Shown: piece by piece, positions 35,192-44,464 of the stretch
Layout of the letters: every line of letters starts with the position of its first letter
Position numbering within the stretch: position 1 is the first letter of the stretch
From: Hyphomicrobiaceae bacterium
GTDB lineage: Bacteria > Pseudomonadota > Alphaproteobacteria > Rhizobiales > Hyphomicrobiaceae
Direction of reading: 5' to 3'
Assembly: GCA_041397645.1 (NCBI GenBank)
Contig: JAWKWE010000004.1
Location: forward strand, 2,046,001 to 2,110,000
DNA: 64,000 nucleotides
Notes under the pieces: model-generated
Told to the model about the DNA's origin: nothing
What the model saw: the letters and a program-made list of their open reading frames with translations, nothing else
Databases searched by the model: none
Program-made: the position numbers and the translations under genes

Positions 35192-35433
35192 TGGCGAAGT
35201 TCCTTCTTCAGGCATGTTGTGAGCGGGCGTCTGTCGGGGCAGACCATTCCGCGGCAGCATTGGAACGAGATTGCGGCGATTGAAGCCCGCCCGACGCAGG
35301 AAGGCAACGGCTTCACCATTTTTGCCATGTAAGCCGCATTGCTTATCGGCAACACGTGGCAAAATTGCTAATCAATGATGATCTTTGTTCGACTCGGCCC
35401 TCAAACGGCCGAACTGATAGCTCTTTTGGCGCC

Positions 35434-35928
35434 GTGGCAGCGAGAACCCCAATCCTGAAGTCTTTGCCGATGTGCGTCTTTCTCGCACTGACGGGCTGCG
35501 CCGCCGGCAATCTGGAGCCGACGACGGCGGCGACACTTGCCTACGCGCCTGCGGGCGAGGCCGGCGGGAACGGCGGCGGACAGGTGATCACCGCTGGATA
35601 TCAACTCAGCCCGGAAGAGCAAGAGTACGACTGCAAGCGGCTGGCAGGGCACCTGCAAATCCGCATCCTTGAGCTGCGAAGCCGATTGAGCGACACGCAA
35701 ACTTCGCAACTGTCGCGTTCCCTCAACACTGTCGGCTCCGCAACCATGGGCGGATCAAGCTTCGGCCTCGATCCTAAGAGCGACCGAGCGCGCGATGTTG
35801 CACAGATCCGGGCCTATAACGATGAGTTGGTGACGAAACACTGCCGCTCCTTCGATCTCGCAAAGGCGATCACGGGCGATGACATGCCGCCGTCGCCAAC
35901 GGTTCCGCCTGCCTCCTCCAGCCATTGA
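35434..35928 (+). CDS. putative lipoprotein, unknown function
   Basis: A 164-residue protein from GTG 35434. The signal sequence has a lipobox: SLPMCVFLALTGCAAG, with the lipidated Cys after LTG. The mature part has a Gly-rich stretch (GEAGGNGGGQVITAGY) and an alpha-helical region, CKRLAGHLQIRILELRSRLS, with two further cysteines. The start codon is uncertain; the frame is open to 35356. Confidence 0.72.
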   Translation: MAARTPILKSLPMCVFLALTGCAAGNLEPTTAATLAYAPAGEAGGNGGGQVITAGYQLSPEEQEYDCKRLAGHLQIRILELRSRLSDTQTSQLSRSLNTVGSATMGGSSFGLDPKSDRARDVAQIRAYNDELVTKHCRSFDLAKAITGDDMPPSPTVPPASSSH

Positions 35929-36057
35929 CGCCCGTCATCGGCGCGTTAACGCAACACAGTCCAATGTCGACTTAGGCGTGCAAAGCGGCCTGACGTGGAC
36001 TGGTGTTTCGCGTTATGACTGTCGCGTCCACTTTTTTGCAGTCACCTCAGCGAACGC

Positions 36058-36543
36058 ATGACCCAACCTCAGAACACAGCAGCCGAACGCGCGAATAATT
36101 TCCCATGGCCGCCGGTTCTGCTCGTCGCGGCCATTGCCTTGGCGCTCGCGTTGGGCCGATGGGCGCCGCTGACCTGGCCCGGCATGGATGATGGCCCGGC
36201 CCACTTTATCGGACTTGCAATAGGCGGCGTCGGTCTGGGACTGATCGTAAGCGCCATTCTGACTTTGCGAGGCCACGAGACGACAGTTATGCCCGACAAG
36301 ATGTCTAGCGTGCTGGTGACCGACGGTCCCTACCGCTTTTTCCGCAATCCCATCTACCTCGGCGAAGTGATGGCGATGTTCGGCCTTGCGGAACTCTCAA
36401 AGAACATCTGGTTTGTCATTGCGGGGGCGGCATTTGCCCTGGCTGTAACCGTCCTGCAGATCCTCCCTGAGGAGCGCCACTTGGAAGCGCGCTTTGGAAA
36501 GGACTACCTCGACTACAAGCAGCGCGCGCGGCGCTGGCTGTGA
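36058..36543 (+). CDS. isoprenylcysteine carboxyl methyltransferase-like (ICMT/PEMT) membrane protein
   Basis: A 161-residue membrane methyltransferase-like protein with the same C-terminal layout as the gene at 13102: SSVLVTDGPYRFFRNPIYLG, then EERHLEARFGKDYLDYKQRA and a terminal RRWL. Four hydrophobic segments. It is 13 bp upstream of a DUF4287/DUF5655-type gene on the same strand. Substrate unknown. Confidence 0.85.
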   Translation: MTQPQNTAAERANNFPWPPVLLVAAIALALALGRWAPLTWPGMDDGPAHFIGLAIGGVGLGLIVSAILTLRGHETTVMPDKMSSVLVTDGPYRFFRNPIYLGEVMAMFGLAELSKNIWFVIAGAAFALAVTVLQILPEERHLEARFGKDYLDYKQRARRWL

Positions 36544-36556
36544 GCGGGAAACGGTA

Positions 36557-37312
36557 ATGGCCCGGGATCTTGGGGAGCAGGAGCGCGCATTCGTCACTTC
36601 GCTGAAGGAAGACACCGGACGCGATCTGAGCGGCTGGATGAGCGCAATCGCCGAGTGTGGCCACAGCCGGCGCAACGACATCATCGACTGGCTGCGCGTC
36701 CAAGGCTTCACGTTTGCAAATGCGTCTTGGCTTGAGCGCATTCACCATAACGGCGGCCAGCTCATCTACGGCGACGATGGCACGAGCACGGAGCCGGTGG
36801 CATCAACGACGGACGCACGTTTGCCTCCTGCCCGGGAAATATCGGACACGCAACACTCCAAGTTTGAGCCTGAGACGACGGGCGAAGCGGCTCCCGACGC
36901 AAAGCCCTCGCTCTCTCGCTCTTTCGTTGCAGCGCCCAAGGCTTCCACCCCGGTTACGGCTGCTAGCGACCAAGAGATAGCCAGCCTGCTCCTTGCGGCC
37001 AAGGGCCTGCGACCGCTGGCCGAACTTATTTTGCGTGAGGTGGACGCACTCGTGCCGACCCTGGTGCAGACGGCAGAGCCGCCGCTTATCACAATTGCCA
37101 GCCCCATGCCCTTTGCCGCCCTGCTGACCGGCCCCAAGGATCTGAGGCTGTTTGCCGACTTCGGTCCTGGCAGCCGCGACCGGACCCGCAAAGCTGACAC
37201 TGGACGCGTTTCGACACCATTTCCGGACGTTCTCGTTCTCAACGATGCCCGACAAATTGATGATCGTTTCCGCGAGCTGATTGCGGCAGCCTACACGCGA
37301 GCGCTTCAATAG
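36557..37312 (+). CDS. DUF4287 / DUF5655-type protein
   Basis: A 251-residue cytoplasmic protein. The N-terminal part (about 15-65) fits DUF4287: EDTGRDLSGWMSAIAECGHS then RRNDIIDWLRVQGFTFANAS. A disordered Thr/Pro/Ala linker follows (about 75-135). The C-terminal part (about 140-251) fits DUF5655: LAELILREVDALVPTLVQTA and LRLFADFGPGSRDRTRK. The domains are predicted to bind DNA or a ligand but function is unknown. It starts 13 bp after the ICMT-like gene. Confidence 0.75.
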   Translation: MARDLGEQERAFVTSLKEDTGRDLSGWMSAIAECGHSRRNDIIDWLRVQGFTFANASWLERIHHNGGQLIYGDDGTSTEPVASTTDARLPPAREISDTQHSKFEPETTGEAAPDAKPSLSRSFVAAPKASTPVTAASDQEIASLLLAAKGLRPLAELILREVDALVPTLVQTAEPPLITIASPMPFAALLTGPKDLRLFADFGPGSRDRTRKADTGRVSTPFPDVLVLNDARQIDDRFRELIAAAYTRALQ

Positions 37313-37406
37313 GTCGGAGCTTACCTGAGTTGCATCAACGTCTTGGCTGCAAATCATCGATTCGCCAGAATTTTCATGGCTCTTAGCGCCGGATGCGGAG
37401 GATACC

Positions 37407-38732
37407 ATGAGTTCTGATCCCTGCCGGTTGGCAACCAGCACGCGTGCGATGGCGCTGGCGTGCGCGCTGATCGCGTGGCCAAGCCTTCCCCTTTTCATGG
37501 GTGGACTTGCGGGCGTGGCCTTCGCGCAGACAGCCAATCGGGATCACATCGGCGATCTCATCGAAAGAACCGCAACCGACAGCGGCACGATCAGCGCCCA
37601 AAAGACGGACAAAACCCCTCCGGCCGATCCGCGAGCGGGCGATCCGCAGTTCGAACAGGCCGCCGCTCTCATGAGCGCGGTCGATGCCATTCTAAAAGAC
37701 AGCGCCGACAACCGATCGGATGCGGAACGCTTGCCCAGCCGCGACGAGTTCATCCTTCCTCCGCTATGGCGTGAAACGCGTGAGGATCGCGAGGAGAAGG
37801 TGCGCAACCTTCTGGACGCCGCGCTGTCCATCGTGACCAACGTGCCAGTGGTCGAGATTCAGAAAAGGGTCGAAGGGCTGCGCAAAAACATCCGCGAGCT
37901 GGAAGATGAAAACGCGCACCTCAAAGAGCGGCAACTGACCGCCCCCAAAGACGCGATCGTCTCGGACACGGTTTCCTCGATCCAAGCCACGATCGACGAA
38001 AACGTGAAGCGCGTTGAGGCCAACCGCGATGCGATCAAAGCGGCAAAGGGCGAAATCGCCGATGCACTGAAAACGTCCGGCATCGAGCTTGGAACCGATC
38101 AGGTCGATCTGCTGCTTGATAGCGTGCTGTCGGGCGATCTTGTTCGTTTGGTCGCCGCATTCGAGGCCGCACGACTTATCGATGGTCAGCTCGCCAAGCT
38201 GATTTCGACCACTGGCGACAACATGAATTCAGCGCGCAAGTACTTCGCCATGCACGCCGCCTTGTTCGCCATGCTGGTGCGCGCCCAAGACGCGACCATC
38301 ACCAAGATCGACACCCAGTACATGCCAAAGCTCGATGCGATCCTCGGCGACATCAAGGCTGCAAAAGCAAAAACATCGAACTTGCTGAAGGCGGAAAACC
38401 GTCCCGACCAGAAGCGCGCGCTTGAAGCCAACCGGGAAAGCCAAAGAGTGGCAGAAGACGCCGCCCAGGCTTACCGCCGCTACTTGCAGGGCCAGCGCGA
38501 GCAGATCGCACGGGCGCGCGTCAAGGCGGTGCATGATCTGCGAATTGCCGACAACACCTACGAGACGGTGGAGGCGAGCGTTCAGCTGCGCAATCTCATG
38601 CGCGACAGCTCAGCGTCATTTGAAGCCATCCAGAAGCTGGAAGCGCCGAGCTTCGAGCACATCTTCAAGAATGATGAGTTGCGGCGCGAATTCGAGAATC
38701 TAACTCGCCGGCTTGACGCGCCGTCAAGCTGA
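37407..38732 (+). CDS. exported coiled-coil protein, unknown function
   Basis: A 441-residue protein. A signal peptide of about 40 residues ends at VAFAQT. The rest is helical and charged, with coiled-coil stretches such as VEIQKRVEGLRKNIRELEDE and VEANRDAIKAAKGEIADALK. Residues about 90-135 include RDEFILPPLWRETREDREEK, and a linking segment DLLLDSVLSGDLVRLVAAFE is amphipathic. It resembles a periplasmic scaffold. No recognised domain; neighbours do not help. Confidence 0.7.
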   Translation: MSSDPCRLATSTRAMALACALIAWPSLPLFMGGLAGVAFAQTANRDHIGDLIERTATDSGTISAQKTDKTPPADPRAGDPQFEQAAALMSAVDAILKDSADNRSDAERLPSRDEFILPPLWRETREDREEKVRNLLDAALSIVTNVPVVEIQKRVEGLRKNIRELEDENAHLKERQLTAPKDAIVSDTVSSIQATIDENVKRVEANRDAIKAAKGEIADALKTSGIELGTDQVDLLLDSVLSGDLVRLVAAFEAARLIDGQLAKLISTTGDNMNSARKYFAMHAALFAMLVRAQDATITKIDTQYMPKLDAILGDIKAAKAKTSNLLKAENRPDQKRALEANRESQRVAEDAAQAYRRYLQGQREQIARARVKAVHDLRIADNTYETVEASVQLRNLMRDSSASFEAIQKLEAPSFEHIFKNDELRREFENLTRRLDAPSS

Positions 38733-38762
38733 AGACCCAAGGCGCACAGTCGTTTCTCCGGC

Positions 38763-39221
38763 CTAGTTGCGGCGCCGATACTGCAAAAAGTCCGTCAGCT
38801 CCCCCATCCGGTCATAGAGGTGGCGCGCCGTTTCATTCTTCTGCTGTGTGGCCCAATAGGTCCGCGTCGCTCCGCGCGCATCCGCCAGAGCATAGGTCGC
38901 TCCGATCAAAGCTCCGCCGACGCCGCGCCCCCGGACGGAAGGATCGGTATAGAGGTCCTCCAGATAGCAGTATGAGGTTAGCGACCACGTGGAGCGGTGA
39001 AACACGAGGTTGGCAAGACCGACCGCGTGGTCACTGTCATCGACGGCGACCAGACCGACCATGCCGTCTTTCTCCGCCAGCAGGCGCTCGAAGGTGAGCG
39101 TAATGATCTCGGGCGCAACTTGTGCCTCGTAGAATGCGATGTAACCTTCAAATAGCTCGCGCCAGCGGGCTTCATCGCGCGCTTCCAGCGCCCGCACTCT
39201 GGTCTTACCCGTATTGATCAT
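38763..39221 (-). CDS. GNAT family N-acetyltransferase
   Basis: A 152-residue acetyltransferase. ATG 39221 follows GAGGAGTGG with good spacing. Motif A is YLEDLYTDPSVRGRGVGGAL, the acetyl-CoA pyrophosphate loop, followed by IGATYALADARGATRTYWAT and NETARHLYDRMGELTDFLQY. The substrate is unknown, probably an amine or amino acid derivative. It is followed on the same strand, upstream, by mgtE with 25 bp between. Confidence 0.87.
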   Translation of the reverse strand: MINTGKTRVRALEARDEARWRELFEGYIAFYEAQVAPEIITLTFERLLAEKDGMVGLVAVDDSDHAVGLANLVFHRSTWSLTSYCYLEDLYTDPSVRGRGVGGALIGATYALADARGATRTYWATQQKNETARHLYDRMGELTDFLQYRRRN

Positions 39222-39246
39222 AACCCACTCCTCCTCGACGCTGTCG

Positions 39247-40623
39247 TCACAGGAGCCAGATTGAGGCCAGCCCAAGGAATGCAAAAAATCCCACGATATC
39301 GGTGATCATGGTGACGAATACTCCGGAAGCAGGTGCAGGATCGAGACCGTAGCGGTCCATGGTCAGGGGCACGAGAATGCCGCCCAATCCTGCCGCCAGC
39401 GAGTTGCAGATCATGGCGGCAGCGATGACTGCACCCAGCTTGCCCGATCCAAACCAAAAGAACACGACCAGCGCGATGATTGTCGACAAGACCAGCCCGT
39501 TGACTAGTCCGACGACAGCCTCCTTGGAAATAACGCGCGGAGAATTGACGCGCCCAAGCTTATTGGTCGCAAGCGCGCGCACCGTCACCGTCATGGTCTG
39601 GGTTCCCGCGTTCCCGCCGACGGACGCGACAATCGGCATCAAAACGGCGAGCGCCACCATCTGCTGAATGGTAGCGTCAAAAGCCTGGATCACGAACGAC
39701 GCCAGGATGGCGGTGCCGAGGTTTACGATCAGCCAGGGCACGCGCGAGCGCACCGTATCGATGACGCTGCCGGCCAGGCTCTCGTCGCCCACGCCAGCCA
39801 GAGCCTTCATATCTTCCTCGGCCTCGTCCTGGATGATCTCAACCACGTCGTCCACCGTCACGACGCCCACCAGTCGGTTATGAGCGTCGACGACCGGTGC
39901 CGACATCAGATCGTAGCGCTTGAACTGGCGGGCTAGCTCTTCCTGATCCTCGGTGGCGAGCACCATATGGCGCTCGGTATCCATGATGGCAGCGACAGCA
40001 ACATCGCGTTTGGTGCGCAGCAGCCTCGAAAGATCGACGGAGCCCATGACCCGGAAACTCGGGTCCACGACGAAGATCTCCGAGAAGTGATCCGGAAGCT
40101 CCTCGGTTTCGCGCATGTGGTCGATGACATGCCCCACGGTCCAAAACGGAGGCACCGCCACAAACTCCGACTGCATGAGACGGCCGGCGGTTTCTTCAGG
40201 ATATTCAAGGTTCCGCTCAATCGCCTCGCGGTCTTCGGAGGGAAGCTGCGCGAGAATTTCCTGCTGATCGCTCTCTTCGAGATTTTCGATCAGGTAGGCG
40301 GCGTCGTCGGTGTCGAGTTCTGTGACAGCCTTGGCAAGCAGATCGTTTGGCAGAGCTTCCGAGAGCTGATCTCGGACGCCTTCGTCGATCTCGGAGAGCA
40401 CTTCGTAATTAAATGACGACCCCAGCGCCTGGATCAGTTCAACGCGTTCGTTTGGGGCAAGGAGTTCGATAACGGCGGCGAGATCAGGCGCGCGCAGATC
40501 GCCGACGAGCGTGCGCACCTCGTCAACCGCTTTGCGGTGAAGCGCATCGGACACAGCGTTGAGCAGCTGGCTGTTTTCCGCCTCGTCGACAGGTTCCTGG
40601 TCGTGTTCTCTTTCTTCCGCCAC
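39247..40623 (-). CDS. mgtE: magnesium transporter MgtE
   Basis: A 458-residue Mg2+ channel from GTG 40623, chosen for the GAGG eleven bases before it; the frame extends to a TTG at 40695. The N domain is helical repeats (LLNAVSDALHRKAVDEVRTL, ELIQALGSSFNYEVLSEIDE). Then two CBS domains hold FVVDPSFRVMGSVDLSRLLR and SAPVVDAHNRLVGVVTVDDV, the cytosolic Mg2+ sensor. The membrane part has the typical VALAVLMPIVASVGGNAGTQ segment, TMTVTVRALA and PASGVFVTMITDIVGFFAFL. It imports Mg2+ when cytosolic Mg2+ is low. Confidence 0.95.
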   Translation of the reverse strand: MAEEREHDQEPVDEAENSQLLNAVSDALHRKAVDEVRTLVGDLRAPDLAAVIELLAPNERVELIQALGSSFNYEVLSEIDEGVRDQLSEALPNDLLAKAVTELDTDDAAYLIENLEESDQQEILAQLPSEDREAIERNLEYPEETAGRLMQSEFVAVPPFWTVGHVIDHMRETEELPDHFSEIFVVDPSFRVMGSVDLSRLLRTKRDVAVAAIMDTERHMVLATEDQEELARQFKRYDLMSAPVVDAHNRLVGVVTVDDVVEIIQDEAEEDMKALAGVGDESLAGSVIDTVRSRVPWLIVNLGTAILASFVIQAFDATIQQMVALAVLMPIVASVGGNAGTQTMTVTVRALATNKLGRVNSPRVISKEAVVGLVNGLVLSTIIALVVFFWFGSGKLGAVIAAAMICNSLAAGLGGILVPLTMDRYGLDPAPASGVFVTMITDIVGFFAFLGLASIWLL

Positions 40624-41049
40624 GTCCGCGGCTACCTCGCTCTGGTTGAAAACCTCACCCAAGAAGTGACGATCGGACGGCCTTGTCCCGCGCAATCGCG
40701 AGAGAGCCAGGGCATCCCTTACGCGCGTGTTACAATTGTCAGACGCTCCGCACTAGCCCGCTACGGTTCCGGCGCATCATATAGTTTGCCGACACCAACC
40801 AAACCGTTACTCATCGGGCACAGCAGACACCTTGATTTTGCCTACATTTCCGTAAGGTCGCAAATCTGCCAGCCAAACCATATATAAGGAATTTGGAAAT
40901 AGCCTAGCTGCCTTGACGGTCTGCGGCGCATCGGGTTCTTGCTCTGAAAGCGGCTGCGGGGGAAAATCCAGGCGCAGTTTGGTGGAGCCGCACTACGCGG
41001 CGCGGGAATCGCAGTGGCGGCCCGAGTTGTTTAGAGGGATGGGCACGCA
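40624..41049. other. divergent intergenic region
   Basis: About 426 bp between mgtE (minus) and the deacetylase (plus). An AT-rich tract with CCATATATAAGG (around 40878-40889) could be a -10 region. No Mg2+-sensing riboswitch (M-box) or other hairpin cluster is apparent by eye. Confidence 0.4.
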
Positions 41050-42255
41050 ATGTTGTTGGGAGTCTTGGACCGCTGCCGGTTATTGGCGGTCTCTTGCCTG
41101 ATCGGTCTGGTAGCATCCTTTGGCTTCGCAGCCACCGCACCCGCAAAAGATGGTTCGTCGAAACCCGAGCTTCTCAGCGTAGAGACCGGAAGCGTAGAGC
41201 ACGCGTCCGACAACTCATCAGATTCCGGCCAAACGAGCGACGCAAACCAAGGCGACGCCGCTCAGCACGCCTTGGATATTCCAGCTTGCGCAAAAGATCC
41301 CGACAAACTTGGCATTTCTCGCGTGGTTGAGATCGATTCAACGGGCGGACCGATATTCGGCGGCTCTCACGCCTACAATTCTTTTCTTCGGGACCACGAA
41401 GTCATCCTGACTTTCGACGATGGTCCCTTGCGCGCTTACACGCGCCGAGTGCTGGCGGCGTTGGATGCTCACTGCAGCCGTGCAACGTTCTTCATGGTTG
41501 GACGAATGGCAGTTGCAGACCCCGCCATGGTGCGTGAGGTTATCGCCGCGGGTCACACAGTCGGCTCGCATACGTTCAACCACCGCAATCTGAAAACCAT
41601 CGGTCTCCTCAAGGCGAGATCGGATTTTGAACTGGGTTTTTCGGCTGTCACCAAGGCTGCCGGACAGCCGATCGCGCCGCTGTTCCGCTTCCCTTATCTC
41701 AGCGAAAGTCGGCAAGTGCTTGAGCATCTGAAGAAGCGCAATATTGCGTCATTCTTCATCGACATCGACAGCAAGGACTACCAGACCCGCAACTCGGACA
41801 TCGCGTTCAAGCGGATCATGAGTCAGCTTAACGTGACGCATAAAGGCATCATCCTGATGCATGACATCCAGCCTTCGACGGCCGGAATGATCAAGAAGCT
41901 ACTCGATACGCTTCACGACCAGGGCTACAAGCTGGTGCACGTTGTGCCAAAGCAAACAGAGCCGACGATGGTGGAATTCGATGTCCCAGCGGCCCAGGCA
42001 CTTGCCGCCAAGGGTAGCAAGGCGAAGCAGTCCCCGCTCTCCGATCGGTCTTTAACCTGGACCGCCCCTCCAAAGGAAGGCGCTCAGGCTGCCACGACCT
42101 CGGCCAGCAAGGGTGGAGCGGAACCTACCACAGCATCCAACGACGACCATTTGCCTTGGACCAAACCCGCAGCCAAGCCGCGGCGCGCTCCAAAGCCTGC
42201 CGCACGTCCTGAGCATGAACAGCTGCCCTGGCAGTCGCGCACTTTCGCCAATTGA
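41050..42255 (+). CDS. polysaccharide deacetylase (NodB fold), exported
   Basis: A 401-residue protein with a signal peptide (LLAVSCLIGLVASFGFAATA). The NodB catalytic domain (about 110-280) has all motifs: VILTFDDGPLRAYTRRVL (catalytic Asp and metal Asp), AGHTVGSHTFNHRNLKTIGL (metal H-x3-H), PLFRFPYLSESRQV and GIILMHDIQPSTAGMIKKLL. The C-terminal 110 residues are low-complexity, Pro/Ala/Lys-rich with repeated LPW motifs. It removes acetyl groups from peptidoglycan or exopolysaccharide; which is unknown. Confidence 0.93.
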   Translation: MLLGVLDRCRLLAVSCLIGLVASFGFAATAPAKDGSSKPELLSVETGSVEHASDNSSDSGQTSDANQGDAAQHALDIPACAKDPDKLGISRVVEIDSTGGPIFGGSHAYNSFLRDHEVILTFDDGPLRAYTRRVLAALDAHCSRATFFMVGRMAVADPAMVREVIAAGHTVGSHTFNHRNLKTIGLLKARSDFELGFSAVTKAAGQPIAPLFRFPYLSESRQVLEHLKKRNIASFFIDIDSKDYQTRNSDIAFKRIMSQLNVTHKGIILMHDIQPSTAGMIKKLLDTLHDQGYKLVHVVPKQTEPTMVEFDVPAAQALAAKGSKAKQSPLSDRSLTWTAPPKEGAQAATTSASKGGAEPTTASNDDHLPWTKPAAKPRRAPKPAARPEHEQLPWQSRTFAN

Positions 42256-42284
42256 GGCTGCACTCAGCGCCGCTTGTCGAGAAC

Positions 42285-42306
42285 GGCCGCCTTTAGAGCG
42301 GCCTTT
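42285..42306 (+). terminator. weak terminator after deacetylase
   Basis: GGCCGC (42285-42290) pairs with GCGGCC (42298-42303) around seven bases, followed by TTTCG. Stem is short, so confidence is modest. Confidence 0.5.
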
Positions 42307-42469
42307 CGTCTGGGCCAAACGGCGCGTACCGCTTTTGAATCACAGCTGCCGACCACGGCAAAGCGCCGCTGAGCGGCTGATCTTGGCGGTCAATCCGATG
42401 CGCTTTCTTTTCCGGGGATCGCTTTGACAAACCGACCCGAATCCGAGGGCGGCACTATCGCAAAATGAA

Positions 42470-42557
42470 TGGTGCGGTTGAGAGGACTCGAACCTCCACG
42501 CCGTTTCCAGCGCTACCACCTCAAGGTAGTGCGTCTACCAATTCCGCCACAACCGCA
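42470..42557 (-). tRNA. tRNA-Leu (anticodon GAG)
   Basis: Read on the minus strand, the molecule begins TGCGGTTG and ends CAACCGCA followed by an encoded CCA (42470-42472). The 7-bp acceptor stem is TGCGGTT / AACCGCA. The anticodon stem is CTACC / GGTAG with loop TTGAGGT, so the anticodon is GAG (Leu codons CTC/CTT). A long variable arm and the T arm GGAGGTTCGAGTCCTC confirm a class II leucine tRNA. No intron. Confidence 0.96.
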
Positions 42558-42807
42558 TTTGAGGCCTAGGATTTCTAGAGCCTGCGATCCGGCCACAGCC
42601 TTAAAAAGGACCCTGCGAACCGGAGAGGTTGCCCCAGGTAACAGAGCGACCGTCCCAACGCAAGCAGCAGTTTTGTCCCGCCACAACAAAGGGCAAAATG
42701 GCGCGATTCCAAGTGCCCGCGTTACGTGCCAGAGGACCGCGGGGGAACCGGCAAAGCCGTCCGCAAGCCACTATCGCGTGCCTATCAGATTAGGAGACCA
42801 CAATTTC

Positions 42808-43512
42808 ATGGATACCCCCCGAGCCCCGGCTTCCCCTGAGGCCACCACCGGCGTCATCGGCTGGGCGATCTCGGACCGGCCAGTGCCTTACCCAGAAGCG
42901 CTCGCGACCATGAACGCGCGCGCAGACGCGATTCGCCGCAACGAGGCATCCGAACTCGTTTGGCTCCTGGAGCATCCGCCGCTCTACACCGCGGGCACCA
43001 GCGCGCAGCCCGCAGACCTACTGGAGCCCGACCGCTTTCCAGTTTTCGAAACGGGACGTGGCGGGCAGTTCACGTATCACGGCCCTGGCCAGCGCGTGGC
43101 CTACATCATGCTCGACATGAAGCGGCGCGGCGGCGATGTACGTGGGCTTGTTGCCGACTTGGAACGCTGGGTGATCGAGGCGCTTGCGGCGTTCAATGTC
43201 AAAGGCGAGCGTCGGGAAGGTCGTGTCGGCATCTGGGTGCGGCGACCCGAAAAGGGTGCCGATCGCGAGGACAAGATTGCTGCGATTGGCCTGCGCGTTT
43301 CGCGATGGGTGACAACCCACGGCATCAGTTTCAACGTCGAGCCGGATCTTTCCCATTATGCGGGGATCGTGCCGTGCGGTATCCAGGACCATGGCGTCAC
43401 CTCACTTACCGACCTCGGCCTGCCGGTTGCCATGACGGATGCCGACATCGCCTTGCGCGCCGCATTCGAAAAGGTGTTCGGGCCGGTCGTGCCCACCGAC
43501 CCGCCGCTGTGA
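42808..43512 (+). CDS. lipB: lipoyl(octanoyl) transferase
   Basis: A 234-residue transferase moving octanoyl from ACP to lipoate-dependent enzyme subunits. ATG 42808 follows TAGGAGA; the open frame continues upstream through the tRNA and is not coding there. Motifs: VWLLEHPPLYTAGTSAQPAD, GRGGQFTYHGPGQRVAYIML (catalytic region), IAAIGLRVSRWVTTHGISFN with the catalytic Lys in EDKIAAIG, and GIVPCGIQDHGVTSLTDLGL with the catalytic Cys in PCGI. It is the partner of lipA at 7467. Confidence 0.96.
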   Translation: MDTPRAPASPEATTGVIGWAISDRPVPYPEALATMNARADAIRRNEASELVWLLEHPPLYTAGTSAQPADLLEPDRFPVFETGRGGQFTYHGPGQRVAYIMLDMKRRGGDVRGLVADLERWVIEALAAFNVKGERREGRVGIWVRRPEKGADREDKIAAIGLRVSRWVTTHGISFNVEPDLSHYAGIVPCGIQDHGVTSLTDLGLPVAMTDADIALRAAFEKVFGPVVPTDPPL

Positions 43513-43824
43513 GGAAAACTGGGGATATTGCAAATTGGCACCATTGATCGAAGACGCCGATGGATGGCGTCCGGATCAAATTGCACCCCGAGACTCACTT
43601 TGACCGCGACCGCTCGCTTAAGCGAGGGCGGGAAAAACCTCCGGTCAGGGGGAGCAAGTGGGTCTCGCGTGGCCCTTCTGAGTAGGCTGCCTACCCCCGC
43701 CTAGTCTCCCCTTGGCACCCCGCATCAGCTAGCCGAGCGATGCATTAACCTCATGAGTCTCAAAAGAAAAGGCGCCTACCTCCGTCCTGGAGGTAGGCGC
43801 CCAATACACTACCGCGATTTTCTT
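43513..43824. other. intergenic region with a strong terminator
   Basis: 312 bp after lipB. The only clear feature is the hairpin at 43762-43801, which ends the convergent small gene. The rest shows no gene. Confidence 0.5.
43762..43801 (-). terminator. Rho-independent terminator of the small exported protein gene
   Basis: GGCGCCTACCTCC (43771-43783) and GGAGGTAGGCGCC (43789-43801) form a perfect 13-bp stem with a GTCCT loop. On the minus strand it is followed by TTTTCTTTTG. Confidence 0.93.
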
Positions 43825-44169
43825 CTACTCCGACTTTGGCTTGTCCGCAGGTTCGGTGCTGCCGCCTTGCGGCGCGCCATCTCCTAGCGGCGTATCGTAG
43901 TAGAGGAAGCCTTCTTCGACGGACACGGCTTCCGAGCCTTCCAGCTCGTACTCATCGTTGTCACTGTCATTGAGGCGGATAATACAGCCCTTCTGGCAGA
44001 CCCCTTCGATCACCTTGCCGGGCGGGATAACACTTTCCTGCCGGGCATCTCCCTCGATGATAGTGAGCTTGACCTCCTTATCATCGTGGTTGGTGACGCT
44101 GACCGCTTGGGCGGTCGAGGTCACAAGAAGAGCTGCGACCATACCAGCTGCAAGAGAGGTGAATTTCAT
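43825..44169 (-). CDS. small exported protein, unknown function
   Basis: A 114-residue protein with signal peptide MKFTSLAAGMVAALLVTSTA QA-type (cleavage near AQAVS). The mature part is acidic: VSVTNHDDKEVKLTIIEGDA and a CQKGC pair in VIEGVCQKGCIIRLNDSDND, possibly a disulfide loop. It ends in a Gly/Pro/Lys tail. It is followed by a strong terminator. No family recognised. Confidence 0.78.
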   Translation of the reverse strand: MKFTSLAAGMVAALLVTSTAQAVSVTNHDDKEVKLTIIEGDARQESVIPPGKVIEGVCQKGCIIRLNDSDNDEYELEGSEAVSVEEGFLYYDTPLGDGAPQGGSTEPADKPKSE

Positions 44170-44199
44170 TACAGCTTTCCAGATCGCGGCAGAAACAAA

Positions 44200-44271
44200 T
44201 TACTTCTTCTTCTTCGCCGCAGCTTTCTTAGCGGGAGCCTTCTTGGCAGCTTTCTTTGCAGCTTTAGCCAT
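44200..44271 (-). CDS. Lys/Ala-rich histone H1-like mini-protein (23 aa)
   Basis: A 23-residue frame, MAKAAKKAAKKAPAKKAAAK followed by KKK and TAA, on the minus strand, with AGAAGGA nine bases upstream of ATG 44271. It is composed solely of Lys, Ala, Pro and Met, like the C-terminal tails of bacterial H1-like DNA-binding proteins. It sits between the small exported protein gene and the divergent LysR gene. It may be a free nucleic-acid-binding peptide. Short length makes a chance frame possible, but the composition and ribosome-binding site argue for a real gene. Confidence 0.55.
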   Translation of the reverse strand: MAKAAKKAAKKAPAKKAAAKKKK

Positions 44272-44464
44272 CGGATGTCGTCCTTCTGTTGTGGCTAGTT
44301 TCGGCGCTGTTGTACGCCTCGACTCGATTGTTTTTTTCGAGCCGCAGGCACTCTGGTGAATTTCAAGCTTGTTCACAAACGAATTTTGATGGTTGGTGAT
44401 ATCGATTTTTTCGATAGATAGATTTCTGTGATCGGTTTGGCTTCACCCTCGGGGTATCAGCGTC

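Noticed and set aside
42469..42807. Upstream extension of the lipB frame
   Set aside because: It runs through the tRNA-Leu gene antisense; the natural LipB start with a ribosome-binding site is at 42808.
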